Source: CAZOLI01 sp964580675 (GTDB taxonomy: Bacteria > Planctomycetota > MHYJ01 > CAYXQY01). From it: a stretch of 25,694 nucleotides of DNA. The translations under genes were made by a program, and so were the position numbers. The stretch is taken from NCBI GenBank assembly GCA_964580675.1, contig CAZOLI010000035.1:1-25694 (forward strand), given 5' to 3'. Of the stretch, positions 22,695 through 25,694 are shown piece after piece (position 1 is the stretch's first letter; each line of letters starts with the position of its first letter). Below the pieces are notes generated by a model. The model searched no databases. It was not told the DNA's origin and saw nothing but the letters and a program-made list of their open reading frames with translations.

Positions 22695-24047
22695 ATGAAA
22701 AAACGAACGGATTTCGTACCGGATCTTACGCCGTTGTACCGGGGAAGTGCAACCTACCGGTGGGCGATCTGGCTCCGGACCCTCCATACGCTTATTACAA
22801 AGGGAGCGGTTTTTCTGGGTCTGGTACTGTACCTGAACCAGACCCACACCGGGATGATTTCGATAGGTCTCCTCGTGACGGTGTACTTTCTCCCCCAGCT
22901 TTTTCTGGCGTCCATGACCGGAAGCATATCGGACGCGTTCCGGGACCGGCGTCAATTCCTTGCGGTGTCCTTCATAGGAACCGGTTTGCTGTACTTCCTG
23001 TATCCGTACGCCGGCTGGATCGTGTTCATCCTGCTCATTCGTTTTGCCCAGGGCATCATCGAGTCCGCCATTCGCCCTCTGACACAGGCCTATGCCTCGG
23101 ACGAAGGTCAGAAGGAACACCGCGGGGATCGGGTGAGTCTTTTTAAAATCATGGTATTTGCCGGCGCCGCCGCCGGGCCGCTGGTCGCGGGAGTGGCTCT
23201 GGATCGAATCGGGTTCCGGGATCTGTTTTTCGCCAGCGGGTTGCTCATGGCGGGGACCGGCATCACGGCCTACCTCCTCCTCCCGGACGACCTCGACCCC
23301 GCTCCGGAACCGGACGATGCCCCGAAACCACCCCGCGATCCATCATCGGAATCCCGGGACCGACCCGAAGACGCCCTGAACCAACCCCTGCAATTTCTGA
23401 AACACCACATCCTGAAAAACCCGCTGATAAACGCCTGGAACGACGGTCCGGAGCCGTCCCCGTTCTCCGTCCGGAAGGTCGCAAACAACTCCGCGTCGCT
23501 GTTTCTTCTGATCACGTTCATACGCCGACTGGCCTTTAACATGTTTACCATTTTTATCCCGGTCTTTCTTTCCAATCACCTGGAACTCGGGTCCGGGGCC
23601 ATCGGCGGATTTGAGGGGCTGCGCCGGACACTGATCGTGATCGGCATTCTCGTCTCGGGAGCAATTGCCGACCGGAAAGGACGGAAACCGTTGCTTGTCT
23701 TCGCGAGTTTTTCGTTCCTGGGCCCTCTTCTGTACGTGGGAATTCCGCGGATCTCGGGCGTATGGATGGCGTGCGCCGTTCTGGGCATAACCATTGGTTG
23801 CTTCAACCCCACCTCCATTACGTACATGTCCGATCACGCCTCCCGGCTTCGCCGGGGAACGTACCTGGGCATCCTGGAAAGTGTAAGTTCCCTCAGCCGG
23901 GTGATCGGGCCCGCAATCGGTGGCGTAATCGCCTGGGCGGCCGGGGTGCCCTGGATCTTTCTCACGGCGGGCCTTCTTATGTCCCTCACGGTCCCGCTCT
24001 CGTTTTTCCTGGAGGAAACGCTGGACCATGCCGGAAAACCGACGTAG
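22695..24047 (+). CDS. Major facilitator superfamily transporter
   Basis: Twelve-helix secondary transporter of unknown substrate. The first half has the helices around FLGLVLYL, LLVTVYFLPQLFLASMTG, YPYAGWIVFILLIRFAQG and IMVFAGAAAGPLVAGVALDRIG. A long, Pro/Asp-rich cytoplasmic loop (residues about 205-275) joins the halves. The second half has the motif-A-like loop SGAIADRKGRKP and later LGILESVSSLSRVIGPAIGG, which resembles drug or sugar efflux members. ATG 22695 gives 450 residues with a short MKKRTDFVPDL start. An upstream TTG at 22659 adds 12 residues that look like non-coding translation. The 136-base space to the divergent small-protein gene is AT-rich and probably holds promoters for both, with no clear consensus pair. 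Confidence 0.88.
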   Translation: MKKRTDFVPDLTPLYRGSATYRWAIWLRTLHTLITKGAVFLGLVLYLNQTHTGMISIGLLVTVYFLPQLFLASMTGSISDAFRDRRQFLAVSFIGTGLLYFLYPYAGWIVFILLIRFAQGIIESAIRPLTQAYASDEGQKEHRGDRVSLFKIMVFAGAAAGPLVAGVALDRIGFRDLFFASGLLMAGTGITAYLLLPDDLDPAPEPDDAPKPPRDPSSESRDRPEDALNQPLQFLKHHILKNPLINAWNDGPEPSPFSVRKVANNSASLFLLITFIRRLAFNMFTIFIPVFLSNHLELGSGAIGGFEGLRRTLIVIGILVSGAIADRKGRKPLLVFASFSFLGPLLYVGIPRISGVWMACAVLGITIGCFNPTSITYMSDHASRLRRGTYLGILESVSSLSRVIGPAIGGVIAWAAGVPWIFLTAGLLMSLTVPLSFFLEETLDHAGKPT

Positions 24048-24098
24048 AAGATCTTTTGCCCGCCCGGGTCCCGGAAACCCGAAACCACCGGAAACGAC

Positions 24099-24127
24099 TT
24101 GACACCTGTTATAATAATAATGAATAC
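24099..24127 (+). promoter_or_regulatory. Promoter region of the lipase maturation factor gene
   Basis: A perfect TTGACA (24099-24104) is followed at 17 bases by GAATAC (24122-24127, weak -10). A perfect TATAAT at 24110-24115 overlaps the spacer and could serve a different -35. The surrounding AT-rich stretch stands out from the GC-rich genes. Which pair is used cannot be decided. Confidence 0.45.
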
Positions 24128-24215
24128 GAAAATACCTCAGAGTCGCGAACTGGATTTTTCCACGCGTCCGGGATCGATACATTCGTAACGCCGAAGAACA
24201 CGTTCCCGTTGATCC

Positions 24216-25649
24216 ATGCCAGATTATTTGCTGACCGACAATTACTGGATGGCCCGCTTCCTGTTTTACAGGGGACTGTTCTTTACCTACTTTCTGGCGT
24301 TCCTCGTGGCGCTTCGCCAGTTTCCGCCGCTCTGCGGCGAAGACGGGGTCCTTCCGTTCACCCGCCTTATCGAAAAACGATCGTTTCTTGAGGCACCGAG
24401 TCTTCTTCACTTCTTTCCGGGCGACCGGGCCGTCAAAATCATCTCCGTTTCCGGTATGGTTCTCTCCCTGATCGGCCTGGGCGGGCTGGAATGGTTCGGC
24501 CCGTATGCCGTCGGGGGCTGCCTGATTCTGTTATGGGTCCTGTATCTTTCCCTCGTCAAAACCGGGCGCCTGTTTTACGGATACGGTTGGGAATCATTTC
24601 TCTGTGAAACGGGAGCGCTTGCCGTGTTTCTCGGCGGTGCCCACCAGAAAGTACCCGTGATTCTGCTGTACCTCTTCGCCTGGCTTCTGTTTCGGGTCAT
24701 GTTCGGTGCCGGCCTGATCAAGATCCGCGGGGACCAGTGCTGGCGCGACCTGACCTGCATGGACTACCATTACGAAACACAACCCATGCCCAACCCCCTC
24801 TCCTGGTTCGCACACCACCTGCCCGGCTGGTGGCACAAACTGGAGGTGGCCGGCAACCACTTCGTTGAACTGATCGTACCGGCCTTCTACTTCGCGCCCC
24901 AGCCGTTATCCGGGGTGGCCGGAGGCATCACCGCGGCCTTTATGGGCTGGCTGATGCTTACGGGAAACTTCTCCTGGCTTAATTTCCTGACGGCCGTCCT
25001 GGCCCTTCTGCTTCTTCCGGATTCCTTCTTCGCCTACGCCGGCATCGAACCGCTCGTAACGGAGCTTGTCGACCCCCACATTGCCTATCAGATCGCGTTC
25101 TACCTGTTCGCACTACTCGTCTTCATTCTGAGTTACTATCCCGCCCGGAACCTGCTATCGAAAAACCAGCTGATGAACGCCGGCTTTGATCCGTTCAACC
25201 TCGTCAACACGTACGGGGCGTTTGGCTCCATCACCCGGACCCGATACGAACTCGTCGTGCAGGGCCGGAACGAGGACGGGGAATGGAAGACCTATGAATT
25301 CCCCGGGAAACCGACCGATCCCAGACGCCGGCCGCCACAGTGGGCCCCATACCACCTTCGGCTGGACTGGCAGCTGTGGTTTGCCGCCATGCGCCACCGC
25401 CCCTCCCACTGGCTTTCCGGCCTCGTCCGAAAATTGCTCGAGAACGATCCCGAATTCACACGTCTTCTCCGGCACAATCCCTTCGAGGATTCTGACGGTC
25501 CCGATGAAGTGCGCATTCACCGATACCGGTACGAATACTCGGACCCGGACGAACTCTGGAACGAAGGACGATGGTGGAACCGTGAGTTTGTGGAAGTGGT
25601 CACACCGCCCCGAAGTCTCTCGGATTCGGGACGGGACCTCTTCGTGTAG
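24216..25649 (+). CDS. Lipase maturation factor (LMF1) family membrane protein
   Basis: The 477 residues match the LMF family, named for a vertebrate ER protein needed to fold lipases; the role of bacterial members is not established. The diagnostic core is GYGWESFLCETGALAVFL, FRVMFGAGLIKIRGDQCWRD, LTCMDYHYETQPMPNPLSW and WWHKLEVAGNHFVELIVPA. About 7-8 hydrophobic segments lie between residues 15 and 310, and a soluble C-terminal domain (NTYGAFGSITRTRYELVVQG, then WAPYHLRLDWQLWFAAMRH) completes the family pattern. Start ATG 24216 lacks a strong ribosome-binding site. The gene follows the MFS gene by 168 bases with its own promoter-like sequence. It appears intact. The 45 bases after it up to the window end show no feature. 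Confidence 0.92.
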   Translation: MPDYLLTDNYWMARFLFYRGLFFTYFLAFLVALRQFPPLCGEDGVLPFTRLIEKRSFLEAPSLLHFFPGDRAVKIISVSGMVLSLIGLGGLEWFGPYAVGGCLILLWVLYLSLVKTGRLFYGYGWESFLCETGALAVFLGGAHQKVPVILLYLFAWLLFRVMFGAGLIKIRGDQCWRDLTCMDYHYETQPMPNPLSWFAHHLPGWWHKLEVAGNHFVELIVPAFYFAPQPLSGVAGGITAAFMGWLMLTGNFSWLNFLTAVLALLLLPDSFFAYAGIEPLVTELVDPHIAYQIAFYLFALLVFILSYYPARNLLSKNQLMNAGFDPFNLVNTYGAFGSITRTRYELVVQGRNEDGEWKTYEFPGKPTDPRRRPPQWAPYHLRLDWQLWFAAMRHRPSHWLSGLVRKLLENDPEFTRLLRHNPFEDSDGPDEVRIHRYRYEYSDPDELWNEGRWWNREFVEVVTPPRSLSDSGRDLFV

Positions 25650-25694
25650 ACCTGTTGTTCCCGAGGCAAAAAACAACGTGCACTTCGGACGGCG

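Overview
The window is 25.7 kb of gene-dense, roughly 57% GC bacterial DNA. A 100-base run of N at 15977-16076 shows that two contigs were joined by scaffolding, so gene order across that point is not proven. The organism has a Gram-negative type envelope: it carries the lipid A genes lpxK and an lpxL/htrB-type acyltransferase, and a lipoprotein. It also has large eukaryote-like Ser/Thr kinases, a HEAT-repeat protein, the protein-arginine kinase pair McsA/McsB with a planctomycete-style McsA zinc finger, SelB, and tandem GspE-N-like helical modules. Together these suggest Planctomycetota or a related PVC-type or candidate phylum. That placement is inference; there is no rRNA gene to confirm it.

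Layout from left to right. (1) 1-1715: the 3' part of a HEAT-repeat protein. (2) 1752-5267, plus strand: a promoter followed by a probable operon of Ser/Thr kinase, lpxK and lpxL. (3) 14068-5354, minus strand: a long, tightly packed, partly translationally coupled gene string. Its order is hexulose-phosphate synthase/RraA fusion, mcsA, mcsB, a helical-repeat zinc-ribbon protein, aroB, a CARF-HEPN protein and selB. Four junctions are stop/start overlaps (ATGA or TAATG). (4) 15931-14261, minus strand: groEL with an intrinsic terminator. (5) N gap. (6) 16112-21356, plus strand: a coupled trio of YggS/PLPBP, a 1230-residue FHA-kinase with one membrane segment, and a lipoprotein. It converges on ispD. 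(7) 22558-21353, minus strand: a small conserved membrane protein and ispD. (8) 22695-25649, plus strand: an MFS transporter and a lipase maturation factor family protein.

The most interesting item is the 581-residue gene at 9091-7346. It has the architecture of a Csx1/Csm6-like (TM1812-type) CRISPR accessory ribonuclease: an N-terminal CARF-like domain, a HEPN domain with an intact R-x4-H motif (R379, H384), and a third, Rossmann/CARF-like C-terminal domain. No cas genes or CRISPR array are visible. Instead the gene overlaps the aroB stop codon and precedes selB, inside a housekeeping and stress gene string. It may be an orphan nucleotide-sensing RNase wired to a protein-quality-control operon, or a remote component of a type III CRISPR system elsewhere in the genome.

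Other notable points: a helical module shared by the kinase N-terminus and the zinc-ribbon protein; an lpxK whose conserved N-terminus lies upstream of any ATG/GTG/TTG codon; and a kinase with an 800-residue extracytoplasmic region paired with a lipoprotein.
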